The translations under genes were made by a program, and so were the position numbers. From an uncultured Pelagibacteraceae bacterium (lineage in GTDB: Bacteria; Pseudomonadota; Alphaproteobacteria; Pelagibacterales; Pelagibacteraceae): a stretch of 64,000 bases of DNA. The stretch spans positions 103,694 through 167,693 of the forward strand of contig CACFTO010000002.1 of the NCBI GenBank assembly GCA_902569245.1, written 5' to 3'. Below, piece after piece: positions 50,437 to 60,549 of this stretch. The notes under the pieces were generated by a model that made no database searches, was not told the DNA's origin, and saw nothing but the letters and a program-made list of their open reading frames with translations. Each line of letters begins with the position of its first letter. The first letter of the stretch is position 1.

Positions 50437-51798
50437 ATGGATTTGCTTAAAGAAAATATACCTTTACTTGTTAGAAAACTTGCAATACCAGCAAGTGTTG
50501 GTACACTTTTTCAAACCTTATACAATATTGTTGATACTTTTTATTCAGGATTAATCTCACCTGAAGCACTTTCTGCACTCAGTAAGTCATTTCCAATATA
50601 TTTTATTATTGTAGCAACCTCAATTGGTGTAACAGTTGCGGGAACTTCCTTGATAGGGAATAGTATTGGAGAAAAAAATGAAAAAAATGTCTCTTATTAT
50701 TTTACCCATATTATTATCTATGGACTCATCATATCAGTTTTTATTACATTCATAGGTTTATATTTTGCTGAAAAAGTTTTTAATATAATGGGTTCAACTG
50801 AAGAAATTACAAATTTAGGACTTCAATATACAAATATTATGTTTTATGGATCATTTCTTTTTTTCCTTGTTGTATCTCTTAACTCTTTATTACATGCAGA
50901 AGGAGATACAAAAACATACAGAAATGTTTTGGTTTTAAGTTTTCTACTAAATATAATTTTAAATCCTATTTTAATATTTGGTTTTCTATTCATACCTGCT
51001 TTAGGTATGATGGGTATAGGTCTATCAACAATTATAGCTCAATTTATAGCTTTTGCGATTATTTTATATAAGGTCTTGCAAAATCCAAGGGTGAAAAAAA
51101 TTACCAAGGAATTTTTAAAAATTAAATTAACATTTTTAAAAAATATATTTTTTCAATCAATGCCAATATCAATTGCTATATGTGGATATGCAGTTGCTGC
51201 TACATTTATATTTACTTATGTTGGTCAAACTAGTGAATTGGCTGTAGCTGGTTATGGTGCAGCTACTAGAATTGAGCAAGTTGTTTTACTTCCTATATTA
51301 GGAATAAATACTGCAATTATCTCAATTATAGCTCAAAATTATGGTGCAAATCATTTTGATAGAGTGAAAGAGACTTATTTTATATCTGTCAAATATGGCT
51401 TTTTATTAATGTTTTTCTCTGGAATATTTGTTTATTTCACAGCAGATATAATACCAAGACTTTTCTCTAATGATGAAACTGTTTTAGAATATGGACGTAG
51501 ATACTTAAAAATTGCAGCATTTATTTTACCTGCATATCCAATTTTCTTTTTATCAAACGGTTTTTTTATGGGTTTAAAAAAATCTAATTATGCAATGATA
51601 AATAATATGTTGCGAAATGTTCTTGTTCCTATATGTGTTTTTTACTTAGCCAAATATCTATCTGCAGATTTTGATAGTTTTTTCTGGTTGTGGTTTATTT
51701 TTCAATGGTCACTTTCGATACTATTATTTAGTTATGTGAGTTATTATATAAAAAAAAAATTAGATAAACCTAGCGCTATCCTTAATCCACAACCATAA
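50437..51798 (+). CDS. MATE-family multidrug/metabolite efflux transporter
   Basis: A 453-residue inner-membrane protein with about twelve hydrophobic helices in two MATE repeats. It begins IPLLVRKLAIPASVGTLFQT then YNIVDTFYSGLISPEALSAL, typical of the DinF/NorM-related MATE group, with LNSLLHAEGDTKTYRNVLVL and the second-half TRIEQVVLLPILGIN. The transported substrate is not predictable. The C-terminal 39 bases overlap soxG on the other strand. Confidence 0.88.
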   Translation: MDLLKENIPLLVRKLAIPASVGTLFQTLYNIVDTFYSGLISPEALSALSKSFPIYFIIVATSIGVTVAGTSLIGNSIGEKNEKNVSYYFTHIIIYGLIISVFITFIGLYFAEKVFNIMGSTEEITNLGLQYTNIMFYGSFLFFLVVSLNSLLHAEGDTKTYRNVLVLSFLLNIILNPILIFGFLFIPALGMMGIGLSTIIAQFIAFAIILYKVLQNPRVKKITKEFLKIKLTFLKNIFFQSMPISIAICGYAVAATFIFTYVGQTSELAVAGYGAATRIEQVVLLPILGINTAIISIIAQNYGANHFDRVKETYFISVKYGFLLMFFSGIFVYFTADIIPRLFSNDETVLEYGRRYLKIAAFILPAYPIFFLSNGFFMGLKKSNYAMINNMLRNVLVPICVFYLAKYLSADFDSFFWLWFIFQWSLSILLFSYVSYYIKKKLDKPSAILNPQP

Positions 51799-52305
51799 AT
51801 CTTCTGAGAATGATCTTCTCACAAAAAGATTTATTTCGTTTATTTCAGTATGATGAATAATTACATCTGTATGATTGAGTAATGTTTGCGTTACAGAATT
51901 TTTAGTATTTTTAAAATTATTGAAGTTAAAAGGAGATCCAGATGAAAGTAGATCAAAAGTCTTTTTACCCTTTATATTAATACATATCCATTGATTAGAA
52001 ACATCAACTATTGAGCCAAAATTTAATTTAGAAATTTCGTTATAAAGATCATTATAAACATTATTGTTATCTTCATTAAAATATACTAACCATTCATCTG
52101 GACTTAGCCATAGAGCATTAAATTGTTGATTTGAGGAACCCGTATTAGGTTCAATTGGTAAGATGATTGATAAAATCTTTCCTGCTTTTGTAAAAAACTC
52201 CTTTTTTTTCCCTCGAATATTTATTTTTTTAATTGGTTCAGATAACTTTAATTCTAGTTCATCTAATGATTTTTTTTCAAAGTTAGGATATTCTAAATTA
52301 AGCAT
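51760..52305 (-). CDS. soxG: Sarcosine oxidase subunit gamma
   Basis: The gamma subunit of heterotetrameric sarcosine oxidase, 181 residues. I choose the ATG at 52305 (MLNLEYPNFEKKSLDELELK) because AAGAGGATCA lies just upstream; an in-frame TTG at 52329 is possible but lacks a site. LWLSPDEWLVYF, VDVSNQWICINIKGKKTFDL and the C-terminal RSFSEDLWLWIKD fit the family. It overlaps soxA by 8 bases and converges on the MATE gene. Confidence 0.9.
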   Translation of the reverse strand: MLNLEYPNFEKKSLDELELKLSEPIKKINIRGKKKEFFTKAGKILSIILPIEPNTGSSNQQFNALWLSPDEWLVYFNEDNNNVYNDLYNEISKLNFGSIVDVSNQWICINIKGKKTFDLLSSGSPFNFNNFKNTKNSVTQTLLNHTDVIIHHTEINEINLFVRRSFSEDLWLWIKDSARFI

Positions 52306-55300
52306 TGATCCTCTTGTTTTCTTTATCAAAAAAAATAAAATCTGAAACTGTTACATTGATATTTTTATTTTCCATAGGTACAAAAAGTTTTTGACCATTC
52401 ATCTTTTTTCCACCTTTAACAACTGCTAGTGCAATCGATTTATTTAAATTAGGGCTAAAATAGCTTGATGTTACATGTCCAATCATTTCAACAGGTTTCT
52501 TATCTAATTCAGAGACTATCTGAGCACCTTCTTCTAATATTTCATTAGGGTCATCCGTAAGCAATCCAACAAGTTGTTTTCTGTCCTCTCTCATTGTATC
52601 ACTTCTATAAAGTGATCTTTTACCTATAAAGTCATATTTTTTTTTACTAACTATCCAATCCATCTGAAGATCAATAGGTGTCATAGTTCCATCTGTATCC
52701 TGGCCAACAATAATAAATCCCTTTTCAGCTCTTAATAAATGCATTGTTTCTGTTCCATAAGGAGTAATTTTGTATTCTTCTCCAGCTGCAATGCAGTTTT
52801 CCCATAATGATTTACCATATTTTGACTCTACATTAATTTCATAACTAAGCTCTCCTGTGAAACTTATTCTCATTATTCTACATTCAATTTTGTCAATTAT
52901 TGCATCTTGGTAAGACATATGAGGAAAGGCTTCATCACTAAAATCTTTATTAGGAAATAATTTATTCAATATTTTTTTAGAATTTGGACCACAAATGCTT
53001 GCTGTAGAATAGTGATCAGTAACAGAGGTTAAGTAAACATCTAATTCTGGCCATTCTGTTTGTAAATAGTCTTCAAGTTTCGAAAGTACATTTGCTGCGC
53101 CACCAGTTGTTGTGGTCATTAAATAATGATTTTCACCCAATCTTGTGGTTACACCATCATCATAAACCATACCATCTTCATTTAACATTAAACCATATCG
53201 GCATTTCCCAATTCCTAATTTTGACCAGGCATTTGTATAAACTCTGTTTAAAAATTCAGAAGCATCAGATCCCTGTATATCTATTTTTCCTAATGTAGAG
53301 GCATCCAAAATTCCAGCACTATCTCTTGCAGCTTTACTTTCTCTTTGAACTGCTTCATGAAGATTTTCATTATTAATAGGGTAGTACCATGGTCTTTTCC
53401 ATTGCCCAACATTTTCAAATTTTGCATTATTTTGAACGTGCCATTCATGAATTGAGGTTTTTCTAACAATATCAAAAAATTTTCCAACATTTCTTCCTAC
53501 AATTGCCCCAAAAGTTAATGGTGTAAATGGTGGTCTAAAAGTAGTTGTACCTAAAGTACCCATTTTTACTCCAGCTGTGTCAGCAATAATCCCCAAGGCA
53601 TGCATATTCGATAATTTACCTTGATCTGTAGCCATTCCAGTTGTTGTATATCTCTTTACATGTTCTATCGATTTAAAACCTTCTCTAAGTGCTAACTTTA
53701 TATCTTTCGCAGTCGAGTCATTTTGAAAATCTATAAAAGATTTAGTCTTACTCTCTGAGATAGTATTTGGTAACAGCCATATGTTTTTCTTCTCTGACTC
53801 TTTTGAACATAAAACTGAAATTTTATCAAAACCGCCTTCATTAATGTTTAAAAATTTTTTAACTTTATAATTTGTATTTTTAACTATTTCTTCTAGTTCA
53901 AAATCACCGTTACATGATCCAACATTTATATGATTTTCACTTTTTTCAGTTGGAACAAATACTTGATCTATTTCTCTAAAATCTAATTTTCCTCCTGATT
54001 GAGTATGCATATGTACCATAGGTGTCCAACCTCCACTTATTGATAAACAATCACACTGAATTTTATGTTTATTTCCAGTAACATTCGATCCATCTTCTGA
54101 TAAATTCATAATTTCTATTGATTTTATCTTTTTGTAGCCAAAAGTATTAACCACTGTAGAATTCCAATATATTTTAATTCCTAGATCTTCAGCATTTTTA
54201 ACAATGTTTGATGAAGATTTTTTTCTAATATCAACAATCTTTACTGATATTCCCTTTTCAAATAACGACACTGCAGTTTCATAAGCACTGTCATTGTTAG
54301 TAAAAATAATATTGTTTAATCCACTTGATACACCGTAAAAATCTAAATATTTTTTAACAGAGTGAGCAAGTATAATTCCTGGCCTATCATTGTTGTTAAA
54401 TATAAGAGGTCTTTCTATTGCACCTGCGCCAACAATTACTTTATCTGCTCTTATTTTCCACAATCTCTGTCTTATGCTACCATTTTTTTTATCCAAAGGT
54501 AGATGATCTGATATATTTTCTTTGGCCAAAAGGTAATTATAACTATGAAAAGCAGCCAAACTTGTTCTTGTTTTTATTGTTAAATTATCTAGTTTTTGTA
54601 ATTCCGATATCTCATTCATTAACCATTCATTTGATTTTTGACCGTCTATGACAAAATTTTTGTTATTTTGATAAATTGTAGATCCACCAAGTATATTTTT
54701 ATCTTCAATTAATATTGTCTTTAAATTATTTTTTGCGGCTATTTTAGCAGATATAATTCCAGAAATTCCACCCCCTATAACTAAGACATCACAATGCTCG
54801 TGTTTATGGTCATATATTTCTGGGTCTGGTTGTGTAGGTGATTTACCTAAGCCAGCAGACATCCTTATTAAAGGTTCATAAATTTTTTTCCAAAAACTTT
54901 TAGGCCACATAAAAGTCTTATAATAAAAACCTGCTGGTATAAATGGTGATATTAAGTTATTAATTCCACCTATATCAAAGTTAAGACTTGGCCAACAATT
55001 TTGACTAGATGCTTTCAATCCTTCATAAAGTTCTATTTCTGTAGCTCTTACATTAGGCTCTGTTAAATCAGTATTATCATTTATTTGGCATATTGCGTTT
55101 GGCTCTTCAGAGCCACATGACATTATTCCTCTTGGACGATGATACTTAAAACTTCTGCCAATTAAATGAATGCCATTTGAAAGAAGTGCTGAGGCTAAAG
55201 TATCACCCTCAAAACCATGATATTTTTTACCATCAAAAGTAAATGAAACAGTTTTTGTTTGATCAACAAATCTTGTTTTATTAATTCTATATTTGGTCAT
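52298..55300 (-). CDS. soxA: Sarcosine oxidase subunit alpha
   Basis: The 1000-residue subunit of heterotetrameric sarcosine oxidase. In order it has an N-terminal Fer2_4-like domain (FEGDTLASALLSNGIHLIGR, PRGIMSCGSEEPNA), an NAD-binding Rossmann domain (CDVLVIGGGISGIISAKIAA) and a C-terminal aminomethyltransferase-type folate domain (about residues 610-1000; GILDASTLGKIDIQGSDASE, EINVESKYG). The folate domain takes the methyl-derived carbon to give 5,10-methylene-THF while sarcosine becomes glycine. Co-transcribed with soxB and soxD upstream and soxG downstream. Confidence 0.97.
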   Translation of the reverse strand: MTKYRINKTRFVDQTKTVSFTFDGKKYHGFEGDTLASALLSNGIHLIGRSFKYHRPRGIMSCGSEEPNAICQINDNTDLTEPNVRATEIELYEGLKASSQNCWPSLNFDIGGINNLISPFIPAGFYYKTFMWPKSFWKKIYEPLIRMSAGLGKSPTQPDPEIYDHKHEHCDVLVIGGGISGIISAKIAAKNNLKTILIEDKNILGGSTIYQNNKNFVIDGQKSNEWLMNEISELQKLDNLTIKTRTSLAAFHSYNYLLAKENISDHLPLDKKNGSIRQRLWKIRADKVIVGAGAIERPLIFNNNDRPGIILAHSVKKYLDFYGVSSGLNNIIFTNNDSAYETAVSLFEKGISVKIVDIRKKSSSNIVKNAEDLGIKIYWNSTVVNTFGYKKIKSIEIMNLSEDGSNVTGNKHKIQCDCLSISGGWTPMVHMHTQSGGKLDFREIDQVFVPTEKSENHINVGSCNGDFELEEIVKNTNYKVKKFLNINEGGFDKISVLCSKESEKKNIWLLPNTISESKTKSFIDFQNDSTAKDIKLALREGFKSIEHVKRYTTTGMATDQGKLSNMHALGIIADTAGVKMGTLGTTTFRPPFTPLTFGAIVGRNVGKFFDIVRKTSIHEWHVQNNAKFENVGQWKRPWYYPINNENLHEAVQRESKAARDSAGILDASTLGKIDIQGSDASEFLNRVYTNAWSKLGIGKCRYGLMLNEDGMVYDDGVTTRLGENHYLMTTTTGGAANVLSKLEDYLQTEWPELDVYLTSVTDHYSTASICGPNSKKILNKLFPNKDFSDEAFPHMSYQDAIIDKIECRIMRISFTGELSYEINVESKYGKSLWENCIAAGEEYKITPYGTETMHLLRAEKGFIIVGQDTDGTMTPIDLQMDWIVSKKKYDFIGKRSLYRSDTMREDRKQLVGLLTDDPNEILEEGAQIVSELDKKPVEMIGHVTSSYFSPNLNKSIALAVVKGGKKMNGQKLFVPMENKNINVTVSDFIFFDKENKRINA

Positions 55301-55576
55301 TTAAATTACAGGAGGTTTTTCACCCATTTTGTAAACTGCATGTATTTTGTCATTTGATGTATCCCTAACCATATTAAACCATTTTCTACATCCATGAGCA
55401 TGGTTCCATCTTTCAAACTGAACACCTTTAATATTCTTTCTCATAAATAAATATTCTGCCCATTCATCATCACTTAGCTCAGTAGGTTGTTTTGGTCTTA
55501 CAATGTGAGCTTCACCACCACATGAAAATTCACTTTGGTCTCTTTCTCCACAATACGGGCAATTTATTACAAACAT
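55301..55576 (-). CDS. soxD: Sarcosine oxidase subunit delta
   Basis: The small zinc subunit, 91 residues. Cys6 and Cys9 (CPYCGERDQSEFSCGG) together with His59 and Cys63 (NHAHGCRKW) match the zinc ligands known for heterotetrameric sarcosine oxidase. WAEYLFMRKN is conserved. It lies between soxB (1-base overlap) and soxA (no spacer). Confidence 0.96.
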   Translation of the reverse strand: MFVINCPYCGERDQSEFSCGGEAHIVRPKQPTELSDDEWAEYLFMRKNIKGVQFERWNHAHGCRKWFNMVRDTSNDKIHAVYKMGEKPPVI

Positions 55577-56829
55577 TAGTGTGCTACAGCAGCTGCACCA
55601 TGTTCATCAACAAGATCTCCACTTACAAATCTGTTAAGATTAAATGCTGCATTTAATTTATGTGGCTCATCATTAGCAATTGTGTGAGCAAATAAATCAC
55701 CAGATCCAGGCGTTGCTTTAAAACCTCCTGTTCCCCATCCACAGTTAAAATAAAGACCTTTTATATTTGTTTTGCTAATGATCGGACTTGCATCCGGGCA
55801 AATATCAACAATACCACCCCATTGTCTTAACATCTTCATTCTACTAAAAATAGGGTACAGCTCTAATATAGCTTTTAAGGTACCTTCTACTACATCATGA
55901 CTTCCTCTTTGTGTATAAGATATGTAAGCATCTGTTCCAGCACCAATTACTAATTCACCTTTATCAGATTGACTAACATATGCATGGACAGCATTAGACA
56001 TTACAACTGTATCTATTATTGGTTTGACTGGTTCTGAGACTAATGCCTGTAATGGTTTACTTTCAAGTGGTAATTTTAAGCCTGCCATATTAGCAATTAC
56101 ACTTGAATGACCTGCTGCTACTACACCAATTTTTTTTGTTTTGATAAATCCTTTTGTAGTATCAAGTCCTTCAACTTGGTCTCCATTTCTTTTTATTCCT
56201 TTAACTTCACAATTTTGAATTATATCTACACCCATTGCATCTGCACCTCTTGCATAACCCCATGCAACAGCATCGTGTCTTGCAGTTCCAGCTCTTCTTT
56301 GTAAAGTTCCACCAAGTACAGGATATCTAATATCTTGAGAAATATTTATTATTGGACAAAATTCCTTAACTTGTTTTGTGTCTAACCAAACAGCATCAAT
56401 ACCATTTAACCTATTTGCATGAGTTCTTCTTTTTAAATCTCTAACGTCTTGAAGGTTATGAGCTAAGTTCATAACTCCACGTTGACTAAACATTATATTA
56501 TAATTTAACTCTTGAGATAAATTTTCCCAAATTTTTAAAGCATGGTCATACAATCCAGCGCTAGCATCCCATAAATAATTTGATCTTATGATTGTTGTAT
56601 TTCTCCCGGTATTACCTCCACCAATCCAACCTTTTTCTAAAACCGCAATATTTTTCATGTTATGTTTTTTTGCAAGATAGTAAGCTGTTGCTAATCCATG
56701 CCCACCACCTCCAACAATTACTGCTTCATATTCTTTTTTAGGTTCAGGATTGCCCCAGGCTTGTTTCCAGTTTTCATGCTGCGAAAAAGCATTTTTTATC
56801 AGTGAAAAAATTGAATATTTGTTTTTCAT
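55576..56829 (-). CDS. soxB: Sarcosine oxidase subunit beta
   Basis: The FAD/FMN-bearing subunit that oxidises sarcosine, 417 residues. The FAD-binding motif is [20 protein letters not shown], with [20 protein letters not shown], and [14 protein letters not shown] and [19 protein letters not shown] toward the C-terminus. A His in [18 protein letters not shown] is in the region of the covalent FMN site. First gene of soxBDAG, read from the divergent region shared with tRNA-Ser. No glyA, folD or purU is adjacent, although these often accompany sox. Confidence 0.97.
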   Translation of the reverse strand: MKNKYSIFSLIKNAFSQHENWKQAWGNPEPKKEYEAVIVGGGGHGLATAYYLAKKHNMKNIAVLEKGWIGGGNTGRNTTIIRSNYLWDASAGLYDHALKIWENLSQELNYNIMFSQRGVMNLAHNLQDVRDLKRRTHANRLNGIDAVWLDTKQVKEFCPIINISQDIRYPVLGGTLQRRAGTARHDAVAWGYARGADAMGVDIIQNCEVKGIKRNGDQVEGLDTTKGFIKTKKIGVVAAGHSSVIANMAGLKLPLESKPLQALVSEPVKPIIDTVVMSNAVHAYVSQSDKGELVIGAGTDAYISYTQRGSHDVVEGTLKAILELYPIFSRMKMLRQWGGIVDICPDASPIISKTNIKGLYFNCGWGTGGFKATPGSGDLFAHTIANDEPHKLNAAFNLNRFVSGDLVDEHGAAAVAH

Positions 56830-56843
56830 ATTTGCAAGAAATT

Positions 56844-56878
56844 ACTTGATTAATATTGAATATTCAATGATTTCAAGT
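56844..56878. promoter_or_regulatory. 35-base dyad between soxB and tRNA-Ser; possible shared divergent promoter/operator
   Basis: A perfect 14-base palindrome, ATTGAATATTCAAT (56855-56868), is flanked by ACTTGA (56844-56849) and its complement TCAAGT (56873-56878). The palindrome carries TTGAAT, a reasonable -35, on both strands. Plus: TTGAAT (56856-56861), 17 bases, TACACA, leading to tRNA-Ser. Minus: TTGAAT (56867-56862), 17 bases, TAATTT, leading to soxB. The -10 boxes are weak. An operator for a dimeric regulator is an alternative reading. Confidence 0.45.
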
Positions 56879-56893
56879 TACACATGTATCAAC

Positions 56894-56984
56894 GGAAGAG
56901 TGGGTGAGTTGGCTTAAACCAGCAGTTTGCTAAATTGCCGAAGGAGCAATCCTTCCAAGGGTTCGAATCCCTTCTCTTCCGCCA
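56894..56984 (+). tRNA. tRNA-Ser (anticodon GCU)
   Basis: A class II tRNA. Acceptor GGAAGAG pairs with CTCTTCC, followed by discriminator G and an encoded CCA. The anticodon stem GCAGT/ATTGC encloses TT-GCT-AA, and a long variable arm is present, as in serine tRNAs. The T-arm has GGGTTCGAATCCC. Its last base touches the stop codon of the convergent transglycosylase gene. Confidence 0.96.
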
Positions 56985-59171
56985 TTAATACATGCTTTGA
57001 TTTTTAAAGAAATCTTTTAGATATATTGGCTTTTGAGACAAAATGTACCTGTAAACATTGTAATTTTCTAAAACTCTTTGTACATAATTTCTTGTTTCTT
57101 TAAATTTAATAAGCTCAACCCAATCAACATAATCAATCTGTTTTTTTTGAGGATCCTTATTAATTTTTTTCCAATACTTTACTCTCTTAGGACCAGCATT
57201 GTAAGCGGCTGTAGCAAAAGGGTAGGATCCTTTATACTGATTGATTAAACCAGCAATATAATGAGATCCTAAATTGATATTATATTCGGGGTCAGTTGTT
57301 AATTTAGCCTTCGAGTATCCTAACTTAGCTTGTTTCGATACAGTCTTAGCCGTATAAGGCATAAGTTGCATTAATCCTTGAGCTCCAACTCTACTCCTAG
57401 CAGAGGTATCAAATTCACTTTCTTGTCTGATAATAGATAAAATTAATGCTGGATCAGGAATTTTTCTTCCACCAACAAATTTTGGCACACTCATTATTGG
57501 ATAATTAAATTGGTTGTGAAATCTTTTTTGATATGAGGCAATTTTAGAGACTTGTATAGCAAAATCAAAACGTGATATATCAGAAGCTAATTTAGCAGCT
57601 AAAGCCTCACTGCCTTTTTCTACGTTATCATTTGCTAAAAACCTTAAGATATGTTTTGTGTATTTATCTTTATTTAAATAATCAAGTAAATCAATAATTG
57701 CGACAAGTTTTTTTGAGTAAAACTCTTGTTCATAATCATCATCTACAAACATTAATTTATCTAGTTCAAATTTCTCTTGTGGTTTTACTTTCATATGTGA
57801 AAGTTGACCATAGTAGGTTGTTAAATATTTTGATCCCTCCAAGAACCATTTATTTGAGTTTTCTATATCCCCAATTTTTTCATATGTTTTTCCTAACCAA
57901 TACGAACCTCTAGATAAGCTGATTGGATAGCTAACATTCCTGTAAAAATTTAAAAAATGATTTTCTGCTTGTTGTGCATTTTTTAAAAAACTGAGTGCTA
58001 TCCAGCCACTCATCCACTCAGCTTCCGCATAGTCTGCACCCTCTGTCATTGCGTGATTTGAAACAATTTTATATGCAGTTTTATATTTTTTTTTATAAAT
58101 TAAGGATCTTCCAATTATTGACCTTTCTTTCCACCATTTATCTGGTCTTACTAAATATTCTTCGGTGTTTTTTACTTTATTAAGAATTTCTAGCGAGCTA
58201 TCTACGCGTCCTTTTTTTCTTCTCCATTTTAATCTATCATAATTTAAACCAGCATCATTCTTAAATTTTTTTGGTACTTTTTTTATCGCTTCATCAACCC
58301 CATACCCTCTGCTTATTAATATTTGTCTTGCTGTATAAAGTAATTGATACTCACTAGGAAGGTATCTAATAACCCTTTTAAGATCCCAGTGTTTACCCTC
58401 CCAAGCATAATAATCAGCTCTATTTATATAATCAGAGGTATCTAGAATTTTTTTAAATTTTTTTCTGATATATTTTAAATTATTTGTATTTAGATCTGCA
58501 TTTATAAATCCTTCTTTAATTAATCTTATTCCATCACCAGACTTTCCAGTCTTAATTAAACTCTCTCCTAACATTATTTTACCATATCCACTTAATGGCT
58601 TATTACTTTGAAACCAATTAATTATTTCAGTCGGAGAATGGTTTTGTAAGTTTATTTTGTGTTCAGCAAGATATTTAATTCTATCAAATCTTGGATAATC
58701 TTTAACTCTTTCGATAAACCTTTTGTATTCAGAAAAAGTTGCTTTATTTCCTGATGTAAGAAGATGCCTCCACTCTATAAAATCATATATTGATTGAGCC
58801 CTTGCTTTTTTTGCAGTATTTTTTGCATCTTTCCAATTAGATTTTTCCATAAATCTAATTGCTTGTTTTGCGAATTCAAAATCTCTTTCACTATAATATC
58901 TGGTTTTTTTAACAGTCCTTAATGTTTGTTTTTTTACAATAAGTGGTTTTTTTGGAGGTAACAAAATTCCAAATATTTCTTTGGGTAAATCTTTATCATC
59001 CTTTAAACTTTGTTTTTCATTAAATGTTCCAGGTTTCAACGGTGGAATTACTATCTGACTTTTAAACGCAGGTTTTTTCTTAGGTATTATTATTTCATTT
59101 GAATATGATGATTGAAAAAAGCTAAAAAAAAATATAGTTGTTAGTAGTAATATAGATTTTCTAAAAATCAT
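56985..59171 (-). CDS. slt: Soluble lytic murein transglycosylase (Slt-type)
   Basis: A 728-residue periplasmic enzyme cleaving the MurNAc-GlcNAc bond in peptidoglycan. The N-terminal signal (SILLLTTIFFFSFFQSSYSN) is followed by a Pro/Lys-rich stretch and a long alpha-helical superhelix. The C-terminal SLT domain (about residues 575-700) has ILSIIRQESEFDTSARSRVG, with the catalytic Glu, then AQGLMQLMPYTAKTV, NINLGSHYIAGL and ATAAYNAGPKRVKYW. Somewhat longer than E. coli Slt70 (645). Divergent from dapA over only 27 bases. Confidence 0.93.
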   Translation of the reverse strand: MIFRKSILLLTTIFFFSFFQSSYSNEIIIPKKKPAFKSQIVIPPLKPGTFNEKQSLKDDKDLPKEIFGILLPPKKPLIVKKQTLRTVKKTRYYSERDFEFAKQAIRFMEKSNWKDAKNTAKKARAQSIYDFIEWRHLLTSGNKATFSEYKRFIERVKDYPRFDRIKYLAEHKINLQNHSPTEIINWFQSNKPLSGYGKIMLGESLIKTGKSGDGIRLIKEGFINADLNTNNLKYIRKKFKKILDTSDYINRADYYAWEGKHWDLKRVIRYLPSEYQLLYTARQILISRGYGVDEAIKKVPKKFKNDAGLNYDRLKWRRKKGRVDSSLEILNKVKNTEEYLVRPDKWWKERSIIGRSLIYKKKYKTAYKIVSNHAMTEGADYAEAEWMSGWIALSFLKNAQQAENHFLNFYRNVSYPISLSRGSYWLGKTYEKIGDIENSNKWFLEGSKYLTTYYGQLSHMKVKPQEKFELDKLMFVDDDYEQEFYSKKLVAIIDLLDYLNKDKYTKHILRFLANDNVEKGSEALAAKLASDISRFDFAIQVSKIASYQKRFHNQFNYPIMSVPKFVGGRKIPDPALILSIIRQESEFDTSARSRVGAQGLMQLMPYTAKTVSKQAKLGYSKAKLTTDPEYNINLGSHYIAGLINQYKGSYPFATAAYNAGPKRVKYWKKINKDPQKKQIDYVDWVELIKFKETRNYVQRVLENYNVYRYILSQKPIYLKDFFKNQSMY

Positions 59172-59198
59172 TTTTAATAACTTATGATATAAATATTT

Positions 59199-60086
59199 AT
59201 GTTTAAAGGTTCAAATGTAGCTTTAGTAACACCATTTAAAGGCAATAGCCTTGATGAGGAAACGTATATAAAAATTATTAATTTTCATTTAGAAAATGGA
59301 ACAAATGGACTTGTGCCAGCTGGTACAACGGGTGAGTCACCAACTCTTTCGCATAGAGAACATGAAAAAGTTATAGAGTTATGTATTCAAGAAGCTAAAG
59401 GAAAAATTCCAGTGATCGCAGGCACAGGATCCAATTCTACTACAGAAGCCATATCTCTCACAGAGCACGCTGAGAAGGCTGGTGCAGATGGTGCCTTGAT
59501 AGTGACGCCTTATTATAACAAACCCACTCAGGAGGGCTTATATCAGCATTACAAGGCTATAAATGACAAATGCGGCATACCAATTATAATTTACAATATT
59601 CCTGGTAGATCAGTTATTGATATGACAGTAGATACAATGGCAAGATTATTTGAACTGAAGAACATAGTTGGAGTAAAAGATGCAACTGGTGATTTGAATA
59701 GGGTAGATGAGACTTTCAAAAAAATTGGCAATGAATTTATCCAACTAACAGGTGAGGACGGTCTTGCTTATGAATATAATAAAAGAGGTGGCGTAGGGTG
59801 TATTTCTGTTACAGCCAACATAGCTCCTAAAATGTGTTCTGATATGCAAAAATTTTCAAAATCACAGAATAATGATGAGCAAAAAAAGGCTGAAGAGATA
59901 GATAAAAAACTTCAACCTGTTCATAAATCTTTGTTTATTGAGAGCAATCCATCACCAGTTAAATATGCAGCTAAATTGATAGGTCTATGTGATGATAATG
60001 TGAGATTACCTTTGGTAACAGTTTTAGATGAAACAAAAGCTGAGGTTAAAAAAGCTCTCATATCTGCCGAATTAATTAATGAATAA
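59199..60086 (+). CDS. dapA: 4-hydroxy-tetrahydrodipicolinate synthase
   Basis: Condenses pyruvate with aspartate semialdehyde in lysine and diaminopimelate synthesis. The 295-residue TIM barrel shows [20 protein letters not shown], the Tyr in [24 protein letters not shown] and the Schiff-base Lys in [13 protein letters not shown]. It overlaps smpB by 8 bases, starting the dapA-smpB-folK-relA/spoT-pyrE-pdxJ run. Confidence 0.97.
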   Translation: MFKGSNVALVTPFKGNSLDEETYIKIINFHLENGTNGLVPAGTTGESPTLSHREHEKVIELCIQEAKGKIPVIAGTGSNSTTEAISLTEHAEKAGADGALIVTPYYNKPTQEGLYQHYKAINDKCGIPIIIYNIPGRSVIDMTVDTMARLFELKNIVGVKDATGDLNRVDETFKKIGNEFIQLTGEDGLAYEYNKRGGVGCISVTANIAPKMCSDMQKFSKSQNNDEQKKAEEIDKKLQPVHKSLFIESNPSPVKYAAKLIGLCDDNVRLPLVTVLDETKAEVKKALISAELINE

Positions 60087-60549
60087 AAAAACCACTCCTG
60101 GTTTAAAAATTATTACAATTAATAGAAAAGCATCTTTTAATTATTTTTTTAAAGAGATGTTTGAAGCAGGTATAGTTTTAAAGGGCTCTGAAATAAAATC
60201 TGTAAGATTAGGTAAAATTAACATAGCAGATTCTTATGCTGTAGATAAAGATGGAGAAATTTTTTTAATTAATTCTCATATACCTATCTATAAACAAGCC
60301 AGTTATTCAAATCATAATCCTTACTCTGAAAGAAAACTTTTGTTGAATAAAAGAGAAATTAATAAAATTATCGGTAGAATTCATGAAGATGGTTTAACTA
60401 TTGTGCCAACAAAAATGTATTTTAAAAAAGGAAAGGCAAAATTAGAAATTGCAGTAGCTAAAGGTAAAAAACAATTTGATAAAAGACTGACAAAGAAGAC
60501 AAGAGATTGGAACCGTGAAAAAGCAAGATATATTAGAAAATCAAGTTAA
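60079..60549 (+). CDS. smpB: SsrA-binding protein SmpB
   Basis: Binds tmRNA for trans-translation of stalled ribosomes. The 156-residue product has the OB-type core [40 protein letters not shown], and a basic tail ([20 protein letters not shown]) that mimics a codon-anticodon pair. The ssrA gene itself was not identified in the window. It overlaps dapA (8 bases) and folK (35 bases). Confidence 0.97.
   Translation: MNKKTTPGLKIITINRKASFNYFFKEMFEAGIVLKGSEIKSVRLGKINIADSYAVDKDGEIFLINSHIPIYKQASYSNHNPYSERKLLLNKREINKIIGRIHEDGLTIVPTKMYFKKGKAKLEIAVAKGKKQFDKRLTKKTRDWNREKARYIRKSS

Noticed and set aside
52306..52329. TTG start adding eight residues to soxG
   Set aside because: The downstream ATG at 52305 has a good AAGAGG ribosome-binding site and smaller overlap with soxA.
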